The notes beneath the pieces are model-generated. The model was given only the letters and a program-made list of their open reading frames with translations, was not told the origin of the DNA and did not search any database. Shown here in pieces: positions 18,375 to 27,522 of a stretch of 64,000 nt of DNA. Position 1 is the first letter of the stretch. Each line of letters opens with the position of its first letter. A program made the position numbers and the translations under genes. Location of the stretch: the NCBI RefSeq assembly GCF_900114645.1, contig NZ_FOTR01000002.1, forward strand, positions 481,410 through 545,409. The letters run 5' to 3'. Source of the stretch: Gracilibacillus orientalis. GTDB lineage: Bacteria > Bacillota > Bacilli > Bacillales > Amphibacillaceae.

Positions 18375-19637
18375 TTAGACAAACATTTTTTGTAAGAAAG
18401 CTTTTTTGGTTTGTTTTAGAGTGTCTAGTTCTTGTTCGTGTAAAGCAATTGTATCGTCTAGTTGTTTGAAAAAGTTACCGATTTTGGTTTGTTCAGACAA
18501 TTCCGGAATATTTATTGTTAATTTTTCTAAGTCCCCAAGATATACTCCGGCTTGTGCAGACATAGATGCTGACTGCACCAGTTGTTTTTGAACATAACAT
18601 GAATCGATTGTTGACTTTAGGAAATTCTGGTTTATATCTTCATTCCCACGAATAATTGCAACTGAGCGCTGAAAGGCTATTTTAGAAGTGAATTCCGTAT
18701 ACAAAGCTGTTTGGCCAATAGTCCCAACAATTGTAATTAATAGATCTTCATTCATCAACTTATAATTTTTAAAAATTGAATTGTAATCATCAGCTGATAT
18801 TTTTCTATCAACCAATTCATCGATAATTATCTGTCCATTCTTAATATTTTTTGCACTGAGTAAGAATGCACCTTTCCCATTTTTATGTGTTCCATGTGTT
18901 CCATCTTTTAGTAAATCAACAATATCTTTCAACTTATGCTCTTCCCAATTTCCAGTAAATGACGGAAAACGGATCTCAGGCACGGACTCTCCTTCTTTTG
19001 GAAACATTTTTTGCAAGAATCCCTGTTTTGTTTGTTTAAGAGTGTCTAATTCTTGCTGATGAAGAGCGATGGTGTTATCAAGTTGATTTAGAAGCTCTCC
19101 AATTTTCTTTTGTTCTTCTAATGATTGAGGGACTTTTACTTTTAATTGAGAGAGTGATTTTTGACTGACTCCTTTAGCAGTACCTCCACTTGATAGAGAA
19201 GATAATTCATTAAACACTTTGGGTGAACGAAGTAACACGCTAAGAAAGTCATCAATTATTTTGTTCTCATCGACATTAAATGCTATAGTTCTTTGACTAA
19301 GAATATATCCCTTATTATCAGGTACTTGAGCTACATTTCCCATAGGTGCTTCTGTCGTAAATAATACTTGACCTTGTTTTAATTCCTTCCTCCCCATCCA
19401 TTTTTGATATAATTCTTCATCACCATAATGAGCATCTGCGGAAGGATCTATGTAACCATCCTTTACATTTAGGGCAGATAGAGCTAAATAACCACTGTCA
19501 CTCCATTCTAGCCCGAGCTTTTTCGGAGTTCTACCTCTAAAATCTACGATACTTTTTATGTTATCGAAGAACTTACGTTGTTCCCAATCTCCACTAAAGT
19601 CAGAAAACCTAAGGTCTGGTGTTTGCTTATTTTTCAC
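18375..19637 (-). CDS. hsdS: Type I restriction enzyme specificity subunit
   Basis: The 420-residue protein has two target recognition domains (about residues 15-165 and 225-385), each followed by a near-identical conserved helix: LDNTIALHQQELDTLKQTK and LDDTIALHEQELDTLKQTK, then FLQKMF. This internal duplication is the hallmark of HsdS; each half reads one half-site of a bipartite target. It overlaps the hsdM stop by 11 bases, showing translational coupling. The recognition sequence cannot be predicted from this alone. The similar repeats make the gene prone to recombination-driven specificity change. Confidence 0.95.
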   Translation of the reverse strand: MKNKQTPDLRFSDFSGDWEQRKFFDNIKSIVDFRGRTPKKLGLEWSDSGYLALSALNVKDGYIDPSADAHYGDEELYQKWMGRKELKQGQVLFTTEAPMGNVAQVPDNKGYILSQRTIAFNVDENKIIDDFLSVLLRSPKVFNELSSLSSGGTAKGVSQKSLSQLKVKVPQSLEEQKKIGELLNQLDNTIALHQQELDTLKQTKQGFLQKMFPKEGESVPEIRFPSFTGNWEEHKLKDIVDLLKDGTHGTHKNGKGAFLLSAKNIKNGQIIIDELVDRKISADDYNSIFKNYKLMNEDLLITIVGTIGQTALYTEFTSKIAFQRSVAIIRGNEDINQNFLKSTIDSCYVQKQLVQSASMSAQAGVYLGDLEKLTINIPELSEQTKIGNFFKQLDDTIALHEQELDTLKQTKKAFLQKMFV

Positions 19638-21219
19638 TATTAAACACCTCTAATGCACCTTTAATCCATTCTTCATTTTCTTTATCATATTGTAAAGAAG
19701 AAATAGTTTCATATAAGCTAGATTCGAGTTCTGCTTTATCTTTTTTTATGTCTTGAATGGATGAACCAAGTGCTGCCATATCCACTGGCTCTTCTTCTTC
19801 AAACGTATCAATATAGCGTGAGATATTCAAATTAAAATCATTTTCTTTGATTTCCTCGAAAGAGGCTAAGTGAGCATATTTCTCCAAATTTTCTCGTTTT
19901 TTATACGTTTCGACAACCTTATCAATATTTTCTTTCGTAAGTTTATTTTGTTTCTTTCCTTTTTCAAATTCTTTACTAGCATCAATAAAAAACACATCAC
20001 GATTATTACGGTTTTTCTTTAGAATAATAACAGTGGTTGGAATGGATGTTCCAAAGAATAAGTTGCCTGGCACACCAATAACTGCATCAATACTTCCGTC
20101 TTCCAGTAATTTTTTACGAATTACACCTTCTGCAGCCCCGCGGAACAATACACCATGTGGTAAGACAATTGCCATTGTGCCCGAATCTTTCAAATGATAG
20201 AAACCATGTAACAGAAAGGAAAAATCTGCTTTTGATTTCGGAGCCAACTTACCGTAACGATTAAAACGGGAATCGTCTAAAAACGTTTGATCTGCTGACC
20301 ATTTTGCTGAATAAGGTGGATTCATCAATACGGAATCAAACGTATAAGGCTCGTCCGTTGGCCAATCTTTATTCAATGTATCCCCATTACGCACACGCAT
20401 ATCTTCTTTTCTTACACCATGCAAGATTAAGTTCATTTTTGCTAAGTTATATGTAGTTGTATTCAGTTCCTGTCCGTGATACTTTATACTTTCTGGATGG
20501 TTATTATAGTTTCGTACATTCAGCATCAAAGAACCTGATCCCATCGTTGGATCATAAACACTAAATAACTTTCTATCCTCTTGGCCAATTGCCACAATTT
20601 GAGCCATCATGTCTGACACTTTACTTGGCGTATAGAATTCACCAGCTTTTTTTCCAGCTTCAGAAGCGAATTCTCCTATTAAATATTCATAAGCATCGCC
20701 GATCACATCACCATCATGTTCGATAACATCAATCTCACTTAACTTCTTTAGAACGTCGGAGATGGTAATGTTTCGTTGTTGATCGTCTGAACCGAGTTTT
20801 TTGGAAGTCAAATCTACATCATCAAACAAGCCACTAAATTGATCGTATTTCGTGGACAAATCAATAAATGCTTTATTTAAATCATTCAATTGAAAGGTAT
20901 TTTGTTTCGCTTGATCAGCTAATACATTAAATAAGTAATCAGGCTCCATATGATGTCCTAATGTATCGACTAATGTTTCAATCAAGTCATGTTTTACATC
21001 TTCATCTGCTAATAAATCCCGATATAAGTGAGTTTGTTTTTCTTGTGTGTTGTATTCTTCTGGTGATTCATCTGCTAGTTCCACCACTTTCACTAATAAC
21101 TTATCCGATAAATACTTATAGAAAATCAATCCTAGTAAATAATCTTTGTATTCTGATGCATCCATTTTACTGCGCAAGCTATCTGCGGCACTAAATAGTT
21201 TTGCATTTAAATTCGACAT
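19627..21219 (-). CDS. hsdM: Type I DNA methyltransferase M subunit
   Basis: The 530-residue protein is an adenine-N6 methyltransferase. It has the N-terminal helical HsdM domain, SAM-binding motif I DPTMGSG at 223-229 and catalytic motif IV NPPY at 300-303, plus a C-terminal coiled region for contact with HsdS. It protects host DNA and forms M2S with HsdS. It is the first gene of the hsdMSR operon; the promoter must lie in the AT-rich stretch upstream. Confidence 0.95.
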   Translation of the reverse strand: MSNLNAKLFSAADSLRSKMDASEYKDYLLGLIFYKYLSDKLLVKVVELADESPEEYNTQEKQTHLYRDLLADEDVKHDLIETLVDTLGHHMEPDYLFNVLADQAKQNTFQLNDLNKAFIDLSTKYDQFSGLFDDVDLTSKKLGSDDQQRNITISDVLKKLSEIDVIEHDGDVIGDAYEYLIGEFASEAGKKAGEFYTPSKVSDMMAQIVAIGQEDRKLFSVYDPTMGSGSLMLNVRNYNNHPESIKYHGQELNTTTYNLAKMNLILHGVRKEDMRVRNGDTLNKDWPTDEPYTFDSVLMNPPYSAKWSADQTFLDDSRFNRYGKLAPKSKADFSFLLHGFYHLKDSGTMAIVLPHGVLFRGAAEGVIRKKLLEDGSIDAVIGVPGNLFFGTSIPTTVIILKKNRNNRDVFFIDASKEFEKGKKQNKLTKENIDKVVETYKKRENLEKYAHLASFEEIKENDFNLNISRYIDTFEEEEPVDMAALGSSIQDIKKDKAELESSLYETISSLQYDKENEEWIKGALEVFNSEK

Positions 21220-21400
21220 AATATTTCCGCACCTTTCTATTGTTGTTCTCGTTGCATATGTAATAAATATATCAAATTTAGGGTGAAATAGATATTATTG
21301 AGGATGAAAATAAGACATGGTCCCCTTGAAATTATAAAAATTATGTTAATCTCCATCTTACGTTGTGTATGAAAACATTCAAATAAGGAGTCATAGAAAT

Positions 21401-21457
21401 GGTACCTGCCACTACCGAAATATGTCGAAACTGACAAAATTCGAATAGTGACAAGCG
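21401..21457 (+). repeat. Palindromic repeat family 1, copy A
   Basis: GGTACCTGCCACTACCGAAA, then ATGTCGAAACTGACAAAATT and CGAATAGTGACAAGCG. The ends (CACTAC.CGA / TCG..TAGTG) are inverted. Two better conserved copies in the same orientation lie at 25702 and 32221. Confidence 0.75.
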
Positions 21458-21570
21458 CTAGAGGTTTTTGAACAGTATCGTTGTTCTGTTCACCAAAAAA
21501 AAGACAGGAACAATATCAATAGTGAATAGTTAATACAGAAAAACTACATATCTTGCTGTTCAGCTTAATA

Positions 21571-21616
21571 GAAAAACCTCACTTAATTATGATACGGTTG
21601 TGTATCATAATTAAGT
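21571..21616 (-). terminator. Hairpin terminator downstream of the TIR gene
   Basis: Perfect 15-bp arms ACTTAATTATGATAC / GTATCATAATTAAGT with loop GGTTGT; on the minus strand GAGGTTTTTC follows, so it can terminate the GHKL/TIR transcript. The loop-proximal string TGGTTGTGTAT recurs after the hairpin near 32288-32330. Confidence 0.6.
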
Positions 21617-21793
21617 GGTATCTGATTTAATCATTGAAGCGAGTTCTATTCAACTAATCAGTAATTTGACGATTATCACCACCATGAGACTCTCCTTTGC
21701 TACCAAACAAATGAGGGTAATCAAACGAATTATATCATGCAATTTATTTCTTTCAATTTTTCTTTACAACACATTCTCAATGTAATATTAATA

Positions 21794-22774
21794 TCAGTCA
21801 TCTAAACTCTGGTTTATCATTTTATTGATTTCGATGAAATCATTTTGGAGCATTGTTGAGAAGTCTTGTCCCATAGTTTTATTCAAGAAATCCAAAAATT
21901 CACCGACCCCATCAGATATTTTTCCGATCCGCCGAATAGCCCCATTTAGTTCCAATGTAGAGGTATAATGAGCTTGTAGTTCGTTCAAACGTTCAATGTA
22001 ATCTTCTAGTTTGCTTGTCCAATATTTAATATAGTCAAACCTTTGTGCACCATATATTTTCGGAACTAAATTATCTCTAGCTGGCTGATTATGAAATAGT
22101 TTTAAATCACATTCACTTGAAATTATAAAAGCAAGCCTTTGATGGTATTCTGGATCTCTCATAAGTTCAATTATTTCGTACATACAAGCTTCAGATTTAA
22201 GGTAACTATCCGATATTAACGATATAATCACATCATTTTCTTTTATAGTTTCCATGAATTTGTCAATATTATCCCTGTATTGTAATTGAGTATCTCTGCT
22301 AATCAGAACTTTCGGACCGTAAGTTTTATTGATATTTTCTTCAACAATATCAGCCAATTCTGAGACTAGATGATTATAAGAAATGAATATTTTAACTGGC
22401 TTAATCTCTTGCATTCTATTATGATACTCGCTATAGAATGTATATAAAATATTATGGCATTTTACTCCTAATACCTTTTGCTGCACGTCAATCTGTAAAA
22501 TTGATTTATCTTTTACTTTCGTTTCCATGATATTAAATCGGTCAAAACCATTAAGTATCTTTACTAAATCTTGCATTTTGGGAATATCAAACGCATTTCC
22601 TTTCACATGTAATTTACAACCATCATCGTAAATGCCAAAAAGAAGCGTGCCACCCGCTGAATTTGCTAACGCCGAAATCATCTTTGCAATTGTATCTTTA
22701 TCCTCTCCTGGGTGTATATAACGTATATTTCCTCTTTGAGGATTTTCTAATAATTCATCGAAATCAATACTCAT
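21794..22774 (-). CDS. AlbA-TIR fusion protein (candidate immune effector)
   Basis: The 326-residue protein has two parts. Residues 1-100 match the Schlafen AlbA_2 domain (ALANSAGGTLLFGIYDDG is its signature). Residues 127-265 are a TIR domain: VKIFISYNHLVSELADIVEE, the DVIISLISDSYLKSEACMYE core and the conserved Glu190 in CxxE, the residue that cleaves NAD in active TIR enzymes. A helical tail of about 60 residues follows. It starts ten bases behind the GHKL ATPase gene with AGGAGA upstream, so the two form an operon in which the ATPase probably senses and the TIR protein executes. NAD depletion is inferred from the family; I do not recognise this pair as a named system. Confidence 0.82.
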   Translation of the reverse strand: MSIDFDELLENPQRGNIRYIHPGEDKDTIAKMISALANSAGGTLLFGIYDDGCKLHVKGNAFDIPKMQDLVKILNGFDRFNIMETKVKDKSILQIDVQQKVLGVKCHNILYTFYSEYHNRMQEIKPVKIFISYNHLVSELADIVEENINKTYGPKVLISRDTQLQYRDNIDKFMETIKENDVIISLISDSYLKSEACMYEIIELMRDPEYHQRLAFIISSECDLKLFHNQPARDNLVPKIYGAQRFDYIKYWTSKLEDYIERLNELQAHYTSTLELNGAIRRIGKISDGVGEFLDFLNKTMGQDFSTMLQNDFIEINKMINQSLDD

Positions 22775-22784
22775 TATTATTCTC

Positions 22785-25163
22785 CTAATATATATTTTTC
22801 AAAGGAATTACTGAAATATTCGTCGTTTTCAGTATATCTCCAAGAGTTATTTGTTTTACGACTGAACCGTTATCTGTCCACAACTCATAAAAATTACTAT
22901 CTAAAACACTCAATTCTTTATCTTCATGAAAAATAATTTTATCGTCATCACTTGGGCGTATTACGATGAAGATTTCATTTTCATTTTTCTTTGCTTTAAA
23001 AACTGTCGGTGATAATTTTTTTGTTTCCCATTCCTGTAAAGTCTCAGGTATATCATAATTAGGATTGTCATGTAATTGCTGAAAAACATTTCTAGTTGAT
23101 CGATTAATTAGCTCGTCTATTTTTTGTTTGCTATAAAAGGAATGCTTATAGATGTGATGAAGTTGCTGCTTTACTTCGTCAGAAAGCTCTTCAGAAGATT
23201 TTTGAAGCTCTCTCATTAAGTTTTCGTTTGAGAAAATAGCGTTTATACTATCTACAGATACATTTCTTTCTGAAATTATATCTCCAAGTTGATTCAAATC
23301 ATCAACAAATTTTTTCGATCTCAGTTTTGCTCTTTCTTCATATAGATTCGGAAATAATTTTTCACACTCCGTTGGCAACTTAGCAAATAGACTCAGAAGA
23401 CTAGCAAACAGGCTTTCTGTTTCAGTCGTTCGATTATCCGCCTTCTCTTTAGATAATAAAGAGTGTGTATAGCTGGAGATTATTTCTGCAATATCTTTAT
23501 TTGAGAATTTCGGTATAAAAGTTTCTATTTTTTCAGGAACAGTTATCCCAGGATAAACAAACCTTGTTTCTATTGAATAATCTACCATAGCTAGTATTTT
23601 CCTCAAATCTGGTAAAATATTGTCACCCAGAATTAATTCTCTTGGCTGACAAAAAGTCCCTTCAGTATTAGGTACAACTACTTTATCAAAATCTTTATTA
23701 TACATATCACACAGTAACTGATAATACTCATTAAGCCATTCGATTGTTTTTGTTCCACCAAACCATTCTTTAAAATCATCAAGCGATTTATCTATGAGCT
23801 GTTTCTTTATAACATCATCTAAATCAATATCATTATTGATTACATCCCTCCAACCATCAGCAGATAGAAATGTTGGTATGGTCAAATTAGGAATTTCGGA
23901 AAAAAGAGTCCAAACTTCCTTCTTAAACTCTTCTCTTTGTGTTCTAGGAACAAAGATCTGGACATTTCCTTTAGAATCATTAATTGGAAGAAGAGTTCCT
24001 TGATTCGTCTCGACCATATTTTTGCTCATGATAATCGTATCTAATTGTTTTTTTAAATTAATCCTGTACTCAGACATTTGTTTTCGATCAAACTTACACA
24101 GATAATAATTATTCATTTGTGGTTGATTTGAAAAATGTTCCAGTACGACATTAAATTGATTTATTGCCTTTTGAATTATAGCAATATTTGATGGATCAGC
24201 TTCAAAAATTCCATTTCGATCGATCGCAACATTAAACTTATCTGAGTTTAAAACAACAGGAAAAGGATAATCCTCAGAACCGATTAATGGAAAGTCACAG
24301 TACAATCTAGTAACAGTTTCTGGAATTTCATCAAAATTCCAGAAACCATCATTAACAAGTAAAGGAAACGCGATTGAACCGCCCTCAAAATTCGAGTTAA
24401 ATATAAAAGTCTGATCTCCTGTATGTACTTCCCTAATCGTTACGATATTAGAATTTGGGATATTTGGATACGGTACTCGTTTGCATACTTCAAGTATTTT
24501 TCCATTGTAAGTAATAGATTTAATTTTTCCATTAAAATTCATCAGATAATAAAGATGCGCTCCTAGGCTTTCAATTCCTTTGTTAATTGAATCAATAGAA
24601 TTACCTTGTTCCGGCGAACTAGTCAAATCATAAGTAAAAGTTGTAATATTTCTTTCTTCACAAGAAGTATCTGTTTTACTAATAACATTTTCAATAAGTT
24701 GAATATTACTTTCGACTGATTGCCTAATTTCTTCCCTTGTTTGCCCCGAGCGATCCAAGTTAAGCACAAAAGGATTTCCATTATCTTCCATAAAGCTAGC
24801 GATACTAATCTGAGGTGCAAGTAATGTAGTTGTTATAAATCCAGTCCCAAATTGACCGGTAGTACTATCGTCAGATTGTTTACTAGAGATTTGCGTCACC
24901 ATACTCCATAAATTCTCCTCATTGAATCCCTTACCGTTGTGTGAAAAGGTTAGAATAGATTTACCATTAAAGGTAATCGTTATATCAACCTGTTCACCAT
25001 CTCTACAACAATCACAAGCATTTTGGATTAATTCCCAAACCCATCTTCGTCGTAATCTATTTTGGTCTTCTTTACTAGATTTCTTGAGCTTTTCAAGTTC
25101 ATTGAAAATTGTCCCTGCAGCTGAATTCTTGAGCATATTATCTTTGATTATTTGGCTCTGCAT
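22785..25163 (-). CDS. GHKL (sacsin/Hsp90-like) ATPase, candidate immune sensor
   Basis: The protein of about 792 residues opens with a GHKL ATP-binding fold of the sacsin/NO VEIN type: N-box WVWELIQNACDCC (Glu44, Asn48), G1 box HNGKGF at 75-80 and G2 box GQFGTGF at 103-109. The long remainder is helical and unassigned, and ends with strands typical of scaffold-like regions. Such ATPases are frequent in defence islands, where they are thought to sense or remodel. The ATG at 25163 is 12 bases after GGAG; a TTG at 25181 lacks a ribosome site. It is co-transcribed with the AlbA-TIR gene. Confidence 0.8.
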   Translation of the reverse strand: MQSQIIKDNMLKNSAAGTIFNELEKLKKSSKEDQNRLRRRWVWELIQNACDCCRDGEQVDITITFNGKSILTFSHNGKGFNEENLWSMVTQISSKQSDDSTTGQFGTGFITTTLLAPQISIASFMEDNGNPFVLNLDRSGQTREEIRQSVESNIQLIENVISKTDTSCEERNITTFTYDLTSSPEQGNSIDSINKGIESLGAHLYYLMNFNGKIKSITYNGKILEVCKRVPYPNIPNSNIVTIREVHTGDQTFIFNSNFEGGSIAFPLLVNDGFWNFDEIPETVTRLYCDFPLIGSEDYPFPVVLNSDKFNVAIDRNGIFEADPSNIAIIQKAINQFNVVLEHFSNQPQMNNYYLCKFDRKQMSEYRINLKKQLDTIIMSKNMVETNQGTLLPINDSKGNVQIFVPRTQREEFKKEVWTLFSEIPNLTIPTFLSADGWRDVINNDIDLDDVIKKQLIDKSLDDFKEWFGGTKTIEWLNEYYQLLCDMYNKDFDKVVVPNTEGTFCQPRELILGDNILPDLRKILAMVDYSIETRFVYPGITVPEKIETFIPKFSNKDIAEIISSYTHSLLSKEKADNRTTETESLFASLLSLFAKLPTECEKLFPNLYEERAKLRSKKFVDDLNQLGDIISERNVSVDSINAIFSNENLMRELQKSSEELSDEVKQQLHHIYKHSFYSKQKIDELINRSTRNVFQQLHDNPNYDIPETLQEWETKKLSPTVFKAKKNENEIFIVIRPSDDDKIIFHEDKELSVLDSNFYELWTDNGSVVKQITLGDILKTTNISVIPLKNIY

Positions 25164-25181
25164 TTTCTTAATCGTCTCCAA

Positions 25182-25701
25182 TACATATACTTTTCTTTAT
25201 TCTATCAGAGTATTGTTCTTTAAATAGCTATAAAATCAAAAAATAATGGAAGCACTAGCAGAAGCTTCGCTTATTCATTCTGATACAATTCATTTTAAAA
25301 TGTTCGGATTCTTAAATAATAAATTCATGACTTAAACTCATTAGTTACCATAGATATTATAGAATTAGTCAAACAAGCACCAGAAAGATACGTTTACTAT
25401 GCACCACTTATTGAAGCGGTAAAAAACTCCTTAACCATATTTGCTTTACTTCGGTAAGTTTAACCAGGAATGAATATGTCTCTATAACTCAATCTTCTTG
25501 AATGTGCTATTAAAGAAGATATAAATTTAAACAGTTATCATACATTTAAAAATACGATTTGATAATTTTTCGATAATACAATGTTGGCACTCAAGTGGCC
25601 ACTGAAATAAGTTTATGTAACAACCACACTTGATATAATCCCCATGATAGCAGTAACTAGAATTCGCCGTTTCACAAGTTCTTACTTACCAATTAATAAA
25701 T
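25182..25701. other. Intergenic region with possible decayed fragments
   Basis: Two short plus-strand reading stretches near 25243-25330 and 25342-25458 (IIELVKQAPERYVYYAPLIE, then AVKNSLTIFALLR) look like broken coding sequence with a stop between them; I cannot name the source. No ribosome site is present. Confidence 0.3.
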
Positions 25702-25760
25702 GGTGCCTGTCACTACACGAAATATGTCGAAATTGACAAAAACCGGGTAGTGACAGGCCC
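25702..25760 (+). repeat. Palindromic repeat family 1, copy B
   Basis: GGTGCCTGTCACTAC and GGGTAGTGACAGGCCC are nearly complementary arms around CGAAATATGTCGAAATTGAC. It lies just downstream of gajB. Confidence 0.8.
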
Positions 25761-25824
25761 AGAAGTTATTGAGGCTGGATATTAGAGCCACCAACATAAA
25801 ACTTGTTTAAATACATTTTCTAGG

Positions 25825-27522
25825 TCACCATTGTGTCTGAAATCTCTCCACATCACCAATTAAAAACTCAGATTGTTCTGCATTAATAAAGTTTTCTGTT
25901 CTTGTTTGAAATCTTTTAGAGCTAGATGTCAAGAATAAAGCCTTTTTTGCCCGTGTAACACCTACATAGTGTAAATTTAATGAGTCAACATATGCTTCTA
26001 AATCTTCTTTCACAATCCAGTCATACACGGGTAAAATGAACTGATACAAATCTAAATGAACTACAACATCAAACTCCATTCCTTTCGACTTATGAAGATT
26101 CATTAACTGAACTTCTTCGTCTTTTGCAGGAATAAAATCATTTAATAAACTCTTATTCTTTAATAAATATTCAAGGTTCTCTATTGCGCTTTGATTACTC
26201 AAATCGGGATAAATATAAGCTGTAATTTCACTAAATAAATACAGTAATCTATTCATTTCAGTTATTGCTTCGCTTCTGAATTTATTCAGTTTCCTTTTAA
26301 ATTGATTAACTAATTTTGAAACCTCTTTGATGATAAAACGGTGACTACTAATCTCTCTGTCAAAGTAATCGTTTATAAAGTTATAAACTGTATGCTTTTT
26401 GTCAAATGCAACTTCTAGTAATTTAGATAAGAGTGCGTTACATGGTGATTTGTCTTGGTCTAATATAGATTTTTTATAAAACTTATGCGGAATATCGATA
26501 TGTTCCAAAAACTTTGCCAATGTTATATCCTTTGTTGCAAGAATTCCAATGGAAGAATTCTTCTCTATACCAAACATTTGCTTAATCTCTTCCATTTGGT
26601 GTTCAAACCAACGTCCAATATCACATTCTGTTCCATCAACAAATAATTTGTAAACTCTGTTTTCACTACCAATCGGCTTTTCATCATACCCTAATAACTT
26701 CCTGCTATACAAATCAATAGAAGGATGACAACGATGATTTATATCCATTGGGAAATTGATAAAGTTGGCATTAGTTAATAATTCTTTTAGAAACTCTGAA
26801 CTTTTACTAGCAAATCTAAAGATAGATTGGTTTATATCGCCAATTCCCCAACATTTAACCCCAATTTCTGATATACGTAAAAACAAATAATATTGGTCTT
26901 TTCCTGAGTCCTGAAATTCATCAATAAATAAATACTTGAATCGAGATTTAAAGTATTTTCTACACGCTTTTGAACTCAAAAAAATAATATTGGAAATAGA
27001 GCTTATCAGTCTTATATCAAATATACCTTCTTTAAATTTTCTAGAAATAAAATCAAAATGGTTCCTATCAATTTCATTAATTGGAATAATATTATCTTTG
27101 TCTAATTTTTCAACCGAAACACTTTTATAACGTTCCACTACTTTATTAACATCACTTATTATCCTATTTACATAAGTATCATTACTACTATCTAATTTAT
27201 CAATCACAATATTTTGTTGCTGCAATCCAAAAAATCGTTTACCAAAAGGAATAATAATGTTTCCAATATAAAAAGAGTCAATTGTTCCAAAAAATGAGTT
27301 ATTAACCTTTAGACCAAGATTATAAGTTTTTTGTTTAAGCTCGTTACTTGCTTTGTTTGTATAAGAGATAGCAGCTATTCCCTCAAACCAGCGTAATCCT
27401 TCAGAAACACTACGAATTTTGTGAGCAATTGTTGAGGTTTTTCCACTTCCCGGACCAGCAATTACAACACAGTTTTCGTCGCAATCCAGAATATCTTGTT
27501 GTTGTATTGTCGGCTTATACAT
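25825..27522 (-). CDS. gajB: Gabija GajB, UvrD-like helicase
   Basis: The protein of 565 residues is an SF1A helicase-like NTPase with Walker A GPGSGKTS at 23-30, DEFQD in motif II and the UvrD C-terminal motifs HKSKGMEFDVVV and YVGVTRAKKALFL. In Gabija, GajB activates with GajA after DNA ends are sensed. The ATG at 27522 overlaps the gajA stop and has GAGGA about eight bases before it; an upstream start at 27576 would lie inside gajA. It is somewhat longer than the reference GajB (about 494). Its presence directly after an OLD-type gajA supports the assignment. Confidence 0.9.
   Translation of the reverse strand: MYKPTIQQQDILDCDENCVVIAGPGSGKTSTIAHKIRSVSEGLRWFEGIAAISYTNKASNELKQKTYNLGLKVNNSFFGTIDSFYIGNIIIPFGKRFFGLQQQNIVIDKLDSSNDTYVNRIISDVNKVVERYKSVSVEKLDKDNIIPINEIDRNHFDFISRKFKEGIFDIRLISSISNIIFLSSKACRKYFKSRFKYLFIDEFQDSGKDQYYLFLRISEIGVKCWGIGDINQSIFRFASKSSEFLKELLTNANFINFPMDINHRCHPSIDLYSRKLLGYDEKPIGSENRVYKLFVDGTECDIGRWFEHQMEEIKQMFGIEKNSSIGILATKDITLAKFLEHIDIPHKFYKKSILDQDKSPCNALLSKLLEVAFDKKHTVYNFINDYFDREISSHRFIIKEVSKLVNQFKRKLNKFRSEAITEMNRLLYLFSEITAYIYPDLSNQSAIENLEYLLKNKSLLNDFIPAKDEEVQLMNLHKSKGMEFDVVVHLDLYQFILPVYDWIVKEDLEAYVDSLNLHYVGVTRAKKALFLTSSSKRFQTRTENFINAEQSEFLIGDVERFQTQW

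Larger units (their letters stand above)
21220..21793. other. Intergenic region between hsdM and the TIR operon
   Basis: No gene is supported (a 66-aa frame at 21237-21437 has no ribosome site). It contains palindromic repeat copy A and a 15-bp perfect hairpin; the promoter of hsdMSR should lie near its left end. Confidence 0.45.

Noticed and set aside
21794..22774. Thoeris ThsB assignment for the TIR protein
   Set aside because: No ThsA (SIR2/SLOG) gene is near and the protein has an AlbA domain that ThsB lacks.
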